Shown piece after piece: positions 1-8,412 of a stretch of DNA of 32,952 nt. Where the stretch lies: contig DJDD01000077.1 in assembly GCA_002430925.1 (NCBI GenBank), positions 1 through 32,952 on the forward strand, in the 5' to 3' direction. Below the pieces are notes generated by a model, which saw nothing but the letters and a program-made list of their open reading frames with translations, searched no databases and was not told the origin of the DNA. Each line of letters starts with the position of its first letter. Within the stretch, counting starts at the first letter, position 1. The stretch is from Flavobacteriales bacterium UBA5933. Lineage in GTDB: Bacteria > Bacteroidota > Bacteroidia > Flavobacteriales > Weeksellaceae. Made by a program: the position numbers and the translations under genes.

Positions 1-90
1 GAGAATAGAATTTTATCTTCAAAACCTTTTTTCTCGATACAAAATTCTTACAGGATTCCACTAGAAATGACAGTTATGTTAATAAAATAA
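1..90 (+). CDS. possible 3' end of an upstream gene (partial)
   Basis: Frame 1 is open from the first base of the window to a TAA at 88-90, encoding 29 residues that end in LEMTVMLIK. It may be the C-terminus of a gene that starts outside the window. An open frame this short is also expected by chance, and no family was recognised, so the call is weak. Bases 91-147 hold no other feature that I can identify. Confidence 0.25.
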   Translation, partial: ENRILSSKPFFSIQNSYRIPLEMTVMLIK

Positions 91-147
91 ACAACAAATA
101 AAAATATTAATTGCCACTCGTTATAAAACCATTAATTATTAATCATA

Positions 148-837
148 ATGAAACTTTATTTAAAAATTATTGCCTTTTTTATTGGTACAACATCCTTGTT
201 CTCACAAAGTAGAGATAATTACAACATGTGGTATCAATATTTATTAAACTCTAAATTAAATGATAAAATGTCTTTGACAGCTTTATCTCAATATAGATCT
301 TTTGATTTAGCTTATGATTCAAGACTTTTTTTAGTTTCTGCTTATATAGATTATAAAGTAACAAGTAACATTAGTCCTGCAGCTGGTTTTATGATTGTAT
401 TATTAGATTCTTATGATAAGAATAATAATAAAAAAGAACGTGTAGAAAAAAGACCCTTTCAACAAATAACAATGAATGATAAAATTGGAAGAACATCTTT
501 ATCTCATCGTTTTAGGGTTGAAGAAAGATTTATTAGTAATCCGAATACATTTATTATGCGATTACGCTATCTAGCGTCATTCAAAATCCCATTAAACAAA
601 GCTGATGCAAAACAAACTCTTTATGGAATTGTAAAGGATGAAATAAGAATGCAAATGACAAAAGATGATCCATTTGATTCTAATCGTATAACTGTTGGTC
701 TTGGAATCAATGTTTCAAAACAATCAGCTATAGAAATAGGATTTATCAACCAAATGGAAGAAAGAAAGACAAGTAATTATTTTCATGTTGGATTCCGAAA
801 TAAATTTGATTGGAGTAAAAAGAAAAAAACAGAATAA
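148..837 (+). CDS. DUF2490 family exported protein
   Basis: This 229-residue protein begins with a signal peptide (hydrophobic stretch at about residues 5-19, ending in FSQS). The mature part alternates short beta-strand-like segments rich in aromatic residues and arginine, with a YxYLLNSKLNDKMSLTA start and an HRFRVEERF segment near residue 120 that are typical of DUF2490 proteins. The family is thought to form small outer-membrane beta-barrels of unknown function and is common in Bacteroidota. The length is normal for the family. It stands alone: the next gene is convergent and the two share a bidirectional terminator at 851-892. The family call is fairly sure; the biochemical role is unknown. 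Confidence 0.8.
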   Translation: MKLYLKIIAFFIGTTSLFSQSRDNYNMWYQYLLNSKLNDKMSLTALSQYRSFDLAYDSRLFLVSAYIDYKVTSNISPAAGFMIVLLDSYDKNNNKKERVEKRPFQQITMNDKIGRTSLSHRFRVEERFISNPNTFIMRLRYLASFKIPLNKADAKQTLYGIVKDEIRMQMTKDDPFDSNRITVGLGINVSKQSAIEIGFINQMEERKTSNYFHVGFRNKFDWSKKKKTE

Positions 838-850
838 AATTTATTCATAT

Positions 851-892
851 AAATAGAAAAGGTAGGTTACTTATAACCTACCTTTTCTATTT
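851..892. terminator. bidirectional intrinsic terminator
   Basis: A perfect 19-bp inverted repeat (851-869 and 874-892) with a CTTA loop. The core is GGTAGGTTA/TAACCTACC, flanked by A-rich and T-rich outer arms, so it can terminate in both directions. It sits between the convergent DUF2490 gene and the GNAT gene. Confidence 0.9.
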
Positions 893-910
893 ACAAACTA
901 TGTCGTTATA

Positions 911-1351
911 TTATTTTGTTGACCATTCGTAAAAATTTGCATCATCTCGCAATTCAAACCCTGTTTGTTTATACAAACTGTTACCTATGGAATTATTTAT
1001 ACTTGTTTCTAATAGCATTGCACAAGCATCAGTTTTTCTACATAAATTTTTAGCTTCTTCAATTAATTGTTTTGAAAATCCTATACCTCTGAAATCTGGA
1101 GAAACAAATAAATCATTTAGAATCCAAAATCGTTTTAAACGAGTAGAAGAAAATGATGGATATAATTGAACAAAACCAACTGCTTTATCTTCATTATAAA
1201 TCATGTATATTACAGATTCATTATGCACAATTCTTAACTTCAAAAATTCTTCTGCTAATTTTAAGTCAGAATCTTTTTCATAAAATTGTCTGTAAGCATC
1301 AAATAATGGAATTAAATCTTGAAGAGTTTCTAACGTAACTTGTTTTATCAT
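911..1351 (-). CDS. GNAT family N-acetyltransferase
   Basis: A 146-residue protein of the usual size for a single-domain GNAT acetyltransferase, which moves an acetyl group from acetyl-CoA to an amine. The acetyl-CoA pyrophosphate-binding motif is visible at about residues 82-98 (FVSPDFRGIGFSKQLI), preceded by the strand FWILNDL and followed by a helix and a LLETSINNSIGNSLYKQTGF segment, the usual end of the GNAT fold. The substrate cannot be told from sequence. It lies 40 bp downstream of nadD on the same strand and is probably co-transcribed with it. It starts at an ATG. Confidence 0.85.
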   Translation of the reverse strand: MIKQVTLETLQDLIPLFDAYRQFYEKDSDLKLAEEFLKLRIVHNESVIYMIYNEDKAVGFVQLYPSFSSTRLKRFWILNDLFVSPDFRGIGFSKQLIEEAKNLCRKTDACAMLLETSINNSIGNSLYKQTGFELRDDANFYEWSTK

Positions 1352-1391
1352 TTTAAATAAATTTAAACTAATTTAAAACTATTATTTATGA

Positions 1392-1958
1392 TTAACCATA
1401 CAAATTACTTCCATCTAAATATTCCCAAACTTTTTGTGGCAACATTGGTTTTATATTTTTATGCTCTTTGATTGATGAACGAATAAATGTTGATGAAATT
1501 TCCATTAAAGGAGCCTCAACTATTTCAACATTTTTATAGGATTCATTTACATTATACCCAGGTCGTGGGTAAACATAAAAATTATAATCTCTAAGTAAAA
1601 CATCGGCATTTTTCCATTTTTCAATTCCAGCCAAATTATCTGATCCCATAATTAATGAAAATTTATGATCAGGAAATTTTTCATTGAGATGAACTAATGT
1701 ATCAATAGTATAAGATGGTTTTGGTAAAGAGAACTCAATATTAGATGCGCGTAAATTTGAATAATCTTTTATGGCTAATTCTACCATTTCTAAACGATCA
1801 TATTCATTCGCCAATGATTGTTTATTTTTAAAAGGATTTTGAGGAGACACAACAAACCATACTTGATCTAAATCAGTAAATTGCTGAAAATGGTTGGCAA
1901 TAATCAAATGTCCTATATGTATAGGATTAAAAGAACCAAAATATAAACCAACTTTCAT
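1392..1958 (-). CDS. nadD: nicotinate-nucleotide adenylyltransferase
   Basis: Transfers AMP from ATP to nicotinate mononucleotide, giving deamido-NAD in NAD biosynthesis. The nucleotidyltransferase motif GSFNPIHIGH lies at residues 8-17 and the second conserved motif ISSTFIRSS at 154-162, with GSDN at 105-108. The frame stays open a further 11 codons upstream (to 1991), but family members begin at MKVGLYFGSF, so the ATG at 1958 is chosen; the protein is then 188 residues, normal for NadD. A -7 box (TATTTTTG, minus strand, 1981-1988) lies 22 nt upstream and would give a short leader. maf lies upstream beyond a terminator and GNAT downstream. Confidence 0.95.
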   Translation of the reverse strand: MKVGLYFGSFNPIHIGHLIIANHFQQFTDLDQVWFVVSPQNPFKNKQSLANEYDRLEMVELAIKDYSNLRASNIEFSLPKPSYTIDTLVHLNEKFPDHKFSLIMGSDNLAGIEKWKNADVLLRDYNFYVYPRPGYNVNESYKNVEIVEAPLMEISSTFIRSSIKEHKNIKPMLPQKVWEYLDGSNLYG

Positions 1959-2004
1959 AAAAATTATTTTTTTAAGATTACAAAAATACAATTTTTAAGC
2001 CATT

Positions 2005-2033
2005 AAAAAATCCAGCTAAAAGCTGGATTTTTT
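2005..2033. terminator. intrinsic terminator after maf
   Basis: Inverted repeat TCCAGCT-AAA-AGCTGGA flanked by A6 on one side and T6 on the other. It lies 7 bp beyond the stop codon of maf and before nadD, so it ends the DUF2520-kdsC-maf transcript. Confidence 0.9.
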
Positions 2034-2039
2034 GATATT

Positions 2040-2624
2040 TTAAAATCGTATTAATTCTTTGTAAAGTTTATGCGTTGGTAATCCCATCACATTAAAATAA
2101 CTACCATTCATATTATCTACACCAATATATCCTATCCATTCTTGTACACCATAAGCACCTGCTTTGTCGTATGGTTTATATGTATCAATGTAATAATATA
2201 TTTCTTCGTCAGATAATAATGCAAAAGTAACTTGTGTTTCATCAGAAAAAGTAACTTCTTTCTCTGTAGAACGTATAGTTACAGAAGTATAAACTGAGTG
2301 TGTTTTTCCACTTAATTTTCGTAACATTTCATAGGCTTCTTCCCTATCAGCAGCTTTTTCTAATGATTCGTCATCTACCCAAACTGTTGTATCGGAAGTG
2401 ATGATGATGTCATTAGGCTGAATATCAATATAAGCTTTAGCTTTTTTTGCAGAAAGATATTCTGTAATTTTTTCTCTTTTGAATTGATTTCTATCAAAAC
2501 TTTCATCAATATCAAGCGATAAAGTAGAAAACTCTAGTCCTAATCCTGCTAATAATTCTTTTCTTCTTGGCGATTGAGAAGCCAAAATGATATTTTTATT
2601 TTTTAATTTATCTGTTAACAACAT
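2040..2624 (-). CDS. maf: Maf family nucleoside triphosphate pyrophosphatase
   Basis: Maf/YhdE-type house-cleaning enzyme that hydrolyses non-canonical nucleoside triphosphates to monophosphates and pyrophosphate. The N-terminal signature ASQSPRRKELL is at residues 15-25, the likely catalytic aspartate in ITSDTTV at about residue 78, and a KAGAYGVQEW segment at about residue 154. Length 194 residues is typical. It begins 11 bp after the kdsC stop codon and is the last gene of the three-gene transcript DUF2520-kdsC-maf, ended by the hairpin at 2005-2033. Confidence 0.93.
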   Translation of the reverse strand: MLLTDKLKNKNIILASQSPRRKELLAGLGLEFSTLSLDIDESFDRNQFKREKITEYLSAKKAKAYIDIQPNDIIITSDTTVWVDDESLEKAADREEAYEMLRKLSGKTHSVYTSVTIRSTEKEVTFSDETQVTFALLSDEEIYYYIDTYKPYDKAGAYGVQEWIGYIGVDNMNGSYFNVMGLPTHKLYKELIRF

Positions 2625-2635
2625 GTGTTATTTAT

Positions 2636-3163
2636 TTATACAGAAGCTATATCTTCTTCTGTATTAAACCATTTATTTTGTACTTTAAGAATTTGTTCTA
2701 GTAAATCGCGAACACATCCTTTTCCTCCATTTTCTGGAGAAATATATTCTGAAGCTTTACGTACATCCATTGTAGCATCATTAGGACAACAAGGTAATCC
2801 TACTAAACTCATTACAGCTAAATCTGGATAATCATCCCCCATATAAGCGATTTCGTCAGGATCTAATCCATAAGAAAATAATAAATCCTGGAATGCATCA
2901 ACTTTATCACGCTTATTAATATATATATCTGTTAATCCTAAATATTTTAAACGATTTACAACAGCTTCATCTCTACCTCCTGTGATTACAGCTATTTTTA
3001 TTCCTTTTTTAATGGCTAATTGCATTGCATAACCATCTCTTGTATTCATTGTTCTTACCATTTCTCCAGAAGGCATTAAAATAACACTTCCATCCGTAAG
3101 TACTCCATCAACATCTAAAATAACAGTTTTTATGTTATTTAATTTCTCTTTATAACTTATCAT
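2636..3163 (-). CDS. kdsC: 3-deoxy-D-manno-octulosonate 8-phosphate phosphatase (HAD-IIIA)
   Basis: Removes phosphate from KDO 8-phosphate in the pathway to the lipopolysaccharide inner core. It is a compact HAD phosphatase without a large cap. Motif I DVDGVLTD is at residues 17-24 (nucleophile Asp17, acid Asp19), motif II TGGR at 61-64, and the metal-binding motif GDDYPD at 109-114. Length 175 residues fits KdsC. Its ATG overlaps the stop codon of the upstream DUF2520 gene (ATGA at 3160-3163), which indicates translational coupling. Members of the family that act on other sugar phosphates look similar, so the substrate is inferred. Confidence 0.92.
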   Translation of the reverse strand: MISYKEKLNNIKTVILDVDGVLTDGSVILMPSGEMVRTMNTRDGYAMQLAIKKGIKIAVITGGRDEAVVNRLKYLGLTDIYINKRDKVDAFQDLLFSYGLDPDEIAYMGDDYPDLAVMSLVGLPCCPNDATMDVRKASEYISPENGGKGCVRDLLEQILKVQNKWFNTEEDIASV

Positions 3164-3924
3164 TTTTCGTAAAGTCTTTCTATTGAATTTGTCAAAATTT
3201 GGTAAATCTGTAATAATCTAGAATCATCTTTTAGAACTTCTAAATGACGATTTATAATTACTTGATCTCCTCGTTTAGCTGGTCCTGTTTGAGCATCAAT
3301 TGGGTCCATTTCTAAAACTTTATTTGAAGTTTCTTGTATTAATGGTAACAAAACATCAAAAGGAACATTATTTTTTTTACAAATTTCTCCTGCAATGTAA
3401 TATAAGTGATTCACAAAATTATTTGCCCATACACCTGTCATTTGCACTTGCATACGAGAAGCAAAATCTAATTCATGTACTTCATTAGAAATTCTATTTG
3501 CTAACAAGCTCAATTTTGATAAATCCTCTGCATTTTCAGCTTCTATAAATAAAGGAATATTGTCATAGCGCAAAGTTCGTTCTTTAGAAAATGTTTGTAA
3601 TGGGTATAAAACTCCTTTTCTATAATCTCCTTTTAAAACAGACATTGGCGATGAACCCGAAGTATGAACAACTAAAACATCGTCATAGGGAATATAATGA
3701 GAGAATTCTTCTATTCCAGAATCTGCACAAGCAATAATGTATAAATCTGCTTTTTCTATTTCAGAAATTTTATCTGTATACGAAATTCTATTTGCTTCAG
3801 CGATTTCTTTTGCTCTATCTAACGTTCTATTAAATATTTGTCGAACATTACAAGTATTTTGAATTAAAGCTCTTGTTAAATGAAACGCTACATTTCCTGC
3901 ACCTAATATGACAATTGAGTTCAA
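3160..3924 (-). CDS. DUF2520 / Rossmann-like NAD(P)-binding protein
   Basis: 254-residue protein with an N-terminal Rossmann fold (IVILGAGNVAFHL, dinucleotide-binding glycine motif at residues 8-13) and an all-helical C-terminal domain beginning at about residue 155 (MQVQMTGVWANNFVNHLYYIA), the arrangement of the Rossmann-like/DUF2520 family, related to F420-dependent oxidoreductases and ketopantoate-type dehydrogenases. The substrate is unknown. The start is a TTG at 3924: there is no in-frame ATG upstream before a stop codon, and family members begin at this point. It is first in the transcript with kdsC and maf, a neighbourhood common in Flavobacteriia. Confidence 0.88.
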   Translation of the reverse strand: MNSIVILGAGNVAFHLTRALIQNTCNVRQIFNRTLDRAKEIAEANRISYTDKISEIEKADLYIIACADSGIEEFSHYIPYDDVLVVHTSGSSPMSVLKGDYRKGVLYPLQTFSKERTLRYDNIPLFIEAENAEDLSKLSLLANRISNEVHELDFASRMQVQMTGVWANNFVNHLYYIAGEICKKNNVPFDVLLPLIQETSNKVLEMDPIDAQTGPAKRGDQVIINRHLEVLKDDSRLLQIYQILTNSIERLYEK

Positions 3925-4064
3925 TATTCTAGTGTTTTTTTATTAATACCAAATGAAATATAAAAATAAGTCTTTCAGTTGACTTAAAAAAAAATAAAAT
4001 AATTCTTAATCAAATATTAATAAATACACTGTAAATCAATTAAATAGAATACTATTTTATTAAT

Positions 4065-4179
4065 ATGTAAAACATAGTACTAAAAATTTTATTTTTTTTT
4101 GTAACAAAATTGAAATAGTTGCGTCTAATTGATAAAATGAGATTAATTGTGACTATGTATCATGTAAAACATAGTACTA
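4065..4179. promoter_or_regulatory. 18-bp direct repeat, possible operator of the downstream receptor
   Basis: The sequence ATGTAAAACATAGTACTA occurs identically at 4065-4082 and 4162-4179, 97 bp apart, ending 20 bp before the receptor start codon. Each copy is also the right half of an imperfect inverted repeat: ACTATGT at 4152-4158 faces ACATAGT at 4169-4175, and ACTAT at 4051-4055 faces ATAGT at 4073-4077. Two identical sites upstream of a single gene suggest a regulator-binding site. The regulator is not known. Confidence 0.5.
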
Positions 4180-4198
4180 TATAATAAAAAATACACAT

Positions 4199-6568
4199 AT
4201 GAAACTAAATAAACTTACTTTAGCTTTTCTTTTTTCTTTATCATCCATTTATGGATTTTCTCAGGAACATTATCCTGTAAAAGGAAAAATAGAAAACACA
4301 AAAAATGAAGCTGTTGGAATGGCAGCCATTAAAATATATAAAGGAGATTCTACCGATTTGTTTGATCAAATTTATGCTAATGAAGACGGAACATTTGAAA
4401 TTCCAGATTTAGAAGATGGTACGTATAAATTAGTGATTACTGAATTTGGTTACGAACAATCTGCTACTATTGCAGAAGTAAAAGGCGGTGTACTAGATTT
4501 AGGTAATATTGTTTTAAAAAATACAACAACAGAAACTGTAGAGTTAAAAGGGGCATTTGTTCGTGCACAAACTTCGCAATATAAAAATGAAATAGATAAA
4601 AGAGTTGTAGAAGTAGGAAATGATTTAGTAAGCGCTGGTACAGACGCTGCATCTGTATTAAATAATATCCCATCTGTAAATGTTGATCCTCAATCTGGAG
4701 AATTATCTTTAAGAGGAAATAGTAATGTAAAAGTCTATGTAGATGGTAAACCTTCTTCGTTATCAGCTTCTCAATTATTAAAACAAATTCCATCTAACCA
4801 AATACAACGTATAGAAATTATAACAAATCCTTCAGCAAAATATGAAGCGGATGGAAAATCGGGGATTATAAATATTGTTTTAGTAAAAGGCGCAAAAAAA
4901 GGATATAATGTTGGTTTAATAACAGGATACGAACAAGGTAAAAAAAGTAGATTCAACTCTTCTATCAATGCGAATGTAAATGTTGGTAAATTTAATATTT
5001 TCGGAAATGTAAATTATGCAGATCGTCCTTCTAAACAAAGAGGATTAGGACAAAATTATACTGATAAAATAGATCAGTCATTTGACATTTTAAATCGCAA
5101 TAAAAATTTATCATATAAAGTTGGTTTTGATTACTTTATTAACGATAAAAACTCATTAACAATTTATACGAATCAATGGAATTGGAAATATAATATGAAT
5201 ATTAACACAATTATTTCACAATCTTCTTTTGATAAAAAGAATTTTAATGATATTAATTCTAAATCTAACAGCTCAGATTATAGCTTAAACTATAAATTAG
5301 ATTTTGATAAAAAAGATCATAATATTGTTTTAGATGCTTTTTATTCTACGAATAAAGAAAACGATAACAGAGATTATCTAACAACTTATCCAGCAGATGA
5401 TTTTTATAAAGAATATAGATATGACAAGACAGAAACAACACGTGTTAATTTAGATTATACAAATCAAATAGAAAATGCTGGAAAAGTAGAAGCTGGAATA
5501 CAATACCGTAAACAGTCTAACAAAAATGACATGACTTCTACACAAACAGTTATAAGAGAAGGATTATCATTTAATCCATTGGTTAATTTTAATTTTGATC
5601 GTTCATTCTATTCTGCTTATGCCAATTATAAACAACAATTTAATAAGTTTGGTGCACAAGTTGGAGTGCGTTTAGAGGATGTAGAAGACAAAGCAAATTG
5701 GTTTTATACACCAAACCAAGAAGGGAATCTGAATAAGAAATATACAAACTTATTTCCTTCTGCTTTCTTTACTTATGATTTAACAGAAAAAGCAAAATTC
5801 TCTTTAAACTATAGTCGTAGAATTGATAGACCAGGAATTTATCAATTAACTCCAGTTCCTCAGTTTTCTACAGCATTAATGTCGAGTGAAGGAAATCCAA
5901 ACTTAAAACCTGAGTATACAGATTCTTATGAATTGGGATATCTACACCAAATGAAAAAAGGTACTATTTCTGGTAACTTATTTTATAGAAGTGTAAAAGA
6001 TAATATTGTACAGACTTTTACTAAAAATCCTGATATAGAATCAGCGTTTATACAATATTACTTAAACTATGATAAAGTAAATAATTATGGTGTTGAAGCA
6101 AGCTGGAATTATAAAGCTACAAAATGGATGAATATATATCTTGCTGGAGATTTCACTTCATCTGAAATGCAAAATGATAGTAGAAAAATAACTGCAAATG
6201 TTTTATCATTTCGTTTAAACAATACGTATACATTAAGCAAACAGTTTAGCTTACAACAATTTGGTTTTTTTAGAGGAAGAAGTAAAAACCTACAAGGTGA
6301 AACACTAGATATGTGGAGAATGGATTTAGGTTTACGTTACACATTTATGGATGGAAAAGCATCTGTTTCTGCTAGAATGAATGATATCTTTAGAACAATG
6401 AGATTTAGAGCTGATATGAGTGATCCTTATTATGGATATGCCAACTTTAGATGGGAATCGCAATCTGCTTATTTAGGATTTACATACAATTTTGGAGGAA
6501 AAGTTCGTTCGCGTGCTGATGTACAAAAAAATGAAACAGAAAATAAAGGTGGAGGAATTGGATTATAA
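4199..6568 (+). CDS. TonB-linked outer-membrane beta-barrel receptor
   Basis: 789-residue outer-membrane protein. After a signal peptide (residues 1-22, ending GFSQ) comes a carboxypeptidase-regulatory-like domain (about 25-110, with DGTFEIPDLEDGTYKLVIT), a plug domain (about 130-230, with SVLNNIPSVNVDPQSGELSLRGNSNVKVYVDGKPSS and RIEIITNPSAKYEADGKSGIINIVL) and a beta-barrel whose C-terminal half has the SRRIDRPGIYQLTP and EGNPNLKPEYTDSYELGY segments of the OMP_b-brl_3 family. The ligand is unknown; relatives take up siderophores, metals or peptides. It is monocistronic, with two copies of an 18-bp repeat upstream and a hairpin repeat plus terminator downstream. Confidence 0.9.
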   Translation: MKLNKLTLAFLFSLSSIYGFSQEHYPVKGKIENTKNEAVGMAAIKIYKGDSTDLFDQIYANEDGTFEIPDLEDGTYKLVITEFGYEQSATIAEVKGGVLDLGNIVLKNTTTETVELKGAFVRAQTSQYKNEIDKRVVEVGNDLVSAGTDAASVLNNIPSVNVDPQSGELSLRGNSNVKVYVDGKPSSLSASQLLKQIPSNQIQRIEIITNPSAKYEADGKSGIINIVLVKGAKKGYNVGLITGYEQGKKSRFNSSINANVNVGKFNIFGNVNYADRPSKQRGLGQNYTDKIDQSFDILNRNKNLSYKVGFDYFINDKNSLTIYTNQWNWKYNMNINTIISQSSFDKKNFNDINSKSNSSDYSLNYKLDFDKKDHNIVLDAFYSTNKENDNRDYLTTYPADDFYKEYRYDKTETTRVNLDYTNQIENAGKVEAGIQYRKQSNKNDMTSTQTVIREGLSFNPLVNFNFDRSFYSAYANYKQQFNKFGAQVGVRLEDVEDKANWFYTPNQEGNLNKKYTNLFPSAFFTYDLTEKAKFSLNYSRRIDRPGIYQLTPVPQFSTALMSSEGNPNLKPEYTDSYELGYLHQMKKGTISGNLFYRSVKDNIVQTFTKNPDIESAFIQYYLNYDKVNNYGVEASWNYKATKWMNIYLAGDFTSSEMQNDSRKITANVLSFRLNNTYTLSKQFSLQQFGFFRGRSKNLQGETLDMWRMDLGLRYTFMDGKASVSARMNDIFRTMRFRADMSDPYYGYANFRWESQSAYLGFTYNFGGKVRSRADVQKNETENKGGGIGL

Positions 6569-6591
6569 TCCAATTTTCTCCTTGCGTTAGG

Positions 6592-6661
6592 GATTGAAGT
6601 GGAAATCTTTTGCAATAAGCAAAAATTGCAACGAAAAGCCCGACCGAAGGGAACGCCCAAA
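6592..6661 (-). repeat. intergenic hairpin repeat, copy A
   Basis: On the minus strand it begins with GGGCGTTCCCTTCGGTC, continues with GGGCTTTTCGTTGCAAT, passes a short AT-rich centre that contains TTGCAAT/ATTGCAA and TTTTGC/GCAAAA inverted repeats, and ends with GATTTCCACTTCAATC. The same two arms occur in copies B, C and D. It lies just behind the outer-membrane receptor gene. Confidence 0.75.
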
Positions 6662-6722
6662 TAATTTATTTAAAAATTTTATAAAAAATATTCAACTTAA
6701 ACTAAGACATTTTTAAAACTAA

Positions 6723-6756
6723 AAAAGAGAGTTCGATTAATTTTGAACTCTCTTTT
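6723..6756. terminator. bidirectional intrinsic terminator
   Basis: Stem AAAAGAGAGTTC (6723-6734) and GAACTCTCTTTT (6745-6756) with a 10-nt loop. It separates the convergent receptor gene and ychF. Confidence 0.9.
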
Positions 6757-6782
6757 GATTTATGATGTTTTAAATAAAAATC

Positions 6783-7874
6783 TTAAACATTGAATAAGAA
6801 ATGCATAATATCTCCGTCTTTTACAACGTATGCTTTTCCTTCTACATTTAGTTTTCCTGCCTCACGACATTTTGCTTCTGAACCATATGTAACAAAATCT
6901 TCGAATTTAATAACCTCAGCACGAATAAATCCTTTTTCGAAATCTGTGTGGATAACTCCTGCTGCTTGTGGTGCAGTAGATGCTTTTTTGATTGTCCAAG
7001 CACGAACTTCTTTTACACCTGCTGTAAAGTATGTTTCTAAGTCTAATAATGTATAAGCAGAACGAATTAAACGGTTAACTCCTGGTTCTTCTAAACCTAA
7101 TTCTTCTAAGAAAATTTGACGTTCATCGTAAGTTTCTAACTCGTTGATATCAGCTTCTATTTGCGCAGCAAGAACTAAAACTTCTGCATGTTCGTTTTTT
7201 ACAGCTTCTTTAACTTGTGCTACAAACTCGTTACCGTCTTTTGCAGCAGATTCGTCTACATTACAAAGATAAAGAACAGGTTTTGCAGTGATTAATTGTA
7301 ACGAATCGATAATTTCTTGTTCTTTTTCGTCCAATTCCATTTCACGAACATTTTTCAATTCCTCTAAATGAGCAATAACAGCTGTTAAAACCTCAACAAT
7401 TTTTTGTTCGTCTTTATTCCCTGCTTTAGCTGCTTTTTTAGATTTTTCGATACGTTTTACAACTGTATCTAAATCTTTTAATTGTAATTCTAAATCAATT
7501 GTTTCTTTGTCGCGAATTGGGTTGATAGAACCATCTACGTGCGTAATATTTTCGTTTTCGAAACAACGTAAAACATGAATAATTGCATTACACTCGCGAA
7601 TATTCCCTAAGAATTGATTTCCTAAACCTTCTCCCTTACTCGCTCCTTTTACTAAACCTGCTATATCTACAATTTCTACAACTGCAGGAACAACACGCTC
7701 CGGATTTACAATTTCTTCTAACTTATTCAATCTAGAATCAGGAACAGAAACAGCTCCTACGTTTGGCTCTATAGTACAGAAAGGATAGTTTGCCGATTGT
7801 GCTTTAGCATTAGACAAACAGTTAAATAAAGTAGATTTACCAACATTCGGTAATCCAACAATTCCACATTTCAT
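6783..7874 (-). CDS. ychF: redox-regulated ATPase YchF (Obg family)
   Basis: Conserved OBG-family P-loop protein that prefers ATP and binds ribosomes. The P-loop GLPNVGKST is at residues 7-15, switch II DIAG at 70-73, and NVDE at 205-208 takes the place of the GTP-specifying NKxD motif, as expected for YchF. The helical coiled-coil insert (about 125-195) and the C-terminal TGS domain (about 280-363, ending MHFLFNV) are both present. Length 363 residues is full. The ATG follows a leader of about 55 nt that carries a palindrome (7907-7923) downstream of a TATCTTTG -7 box at 7934-7941. Confidence 0.97.
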   Translation of the reverse strand: MKCGIVGLPNVGKSTLFNCLSNAKAQSANYPFCTIEPNVGAVSVPDSRLNKLEEIVNPERVVPAVVEIVDIAGLVKGASKGEGLGNQFLGNIRECNAIIHVLRCFENENITHVDGSINPIRDKETIDLELQLKDLDTVVKRIEKSKKAAKAGNKDEQKIVEVLTAVIAHLEELKNVREMELDEKEQEIIDSLQLITAKPVLYLCNVDESAAKDGNEFVAQVKEAVKNEHAEVLVLAAQIEADINELETYDERQIFLEELGLEEPGVNRLIRSAYTLLDLETYFTAGVKEVRAWTIKKASTAPQAAGVIHTDFEKGFIRAEVIKFEDFVTYGSEAKCREAGKLNVEGKAYVVKDGDIMHFLFNV

Positions 7875-7906
7875 ATATGTTGTATCTTATTATTAAGTAT
7901 TGAAAA

Positions 7907-7941
7907 TTAGAACGCTGTTCTAAAAATTTTGAGCAAAGATA
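7907..7941 (-). promoter_or_regulatory. ychF -7 box and leader palindrome
   Basis: On the minus strand a TATCTTTG box (7934-7941) matches the Bacteroidota -7 consensus TAnnTTTG. Just downstream lies the palindrome TTAGAACAGCGTTCTAA (7907-7923), seven base pairs per arm with a 3-nt centre. It would lie in the 5' untranslated region, as an operator or a small RNA stem. No clear -33 TTTG was found. Confidence 0.4.
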
Positions 7942-7957
7942 ATGATTTCCTTTAAAA

Positions 7958-8359
7958 CTATTTAGTCTTAGGAATTCTGTTGAGTTTTATATTTAATACA
8001 TTTCCAGAAAAAGAATACATTTCTCCTAAAAAACAATCACAAATAGGTTGATAAACTAAGTCATAATAATTAGATGATTGATCTAAATTAATTTTTCTGA
8101 ACTTTAAGTTTGGGAAATTAAAGAAAACTGAATCTGTTTTATCATTATCATAACCATCACTAAAATCGAATTCAATTATTGGTTTAGATTTTTTCTTGGA
8201 GATTGTAATTAATGGTTCATCTTTTGGAGCAAAAATTATTGTAGGATTGGATTTATAGCTCAAAAAAGATTGCTTCCATTGCCCTTTTATTGTTTTTATA
8301 TTATTTGTTGCACAATTTGTAAATAATAAAGTAATCAGTAAAAAATAAATGTATCTCAT
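7958..8359 (-). CDS. hypothetical small lipoprotein
   Basis: 133-residue protein with a lipoprotein signal: hydrophobic residues 3-13 followed by the lipobox LFTNC, with Cys16 as the acylation site. The mature part is short and beta-rich with no motif that I recognise; it has two further cysteines in the segment PICDCFLGEMYSFSG. It lies 53 bp downstream of the araC-type gene's stop codon on the same strand and could be read from that transcript. The function is unknown. Confidence 0.7.
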   Translation of the reverse strand: MRYIYFLLITLLFTNCATNNIKTIKGQWKQSFLSYKSNPTIIFAPKDEPLITISKKKSKPIIEFDFSDGYDNDKTDSVFFNFPNLKFRKINLDQSSNYYDLVYQPICDCFLGEMYSFSGNVLNIKLNRIPKTK

Positions 8360-8412
8360 TTTAAATCAATAAATAATATTTCTAACAATTTAATACTTTT
8401 ATTTAATAAAAA

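Noticed and set aside
4467..4793. Minus-strand frame of 108 codons within the outer-membrane receptor gene
   Set aside because: Leu/Tyr-rich antisense reading of a well-defined coding region; low-complexity shadow.
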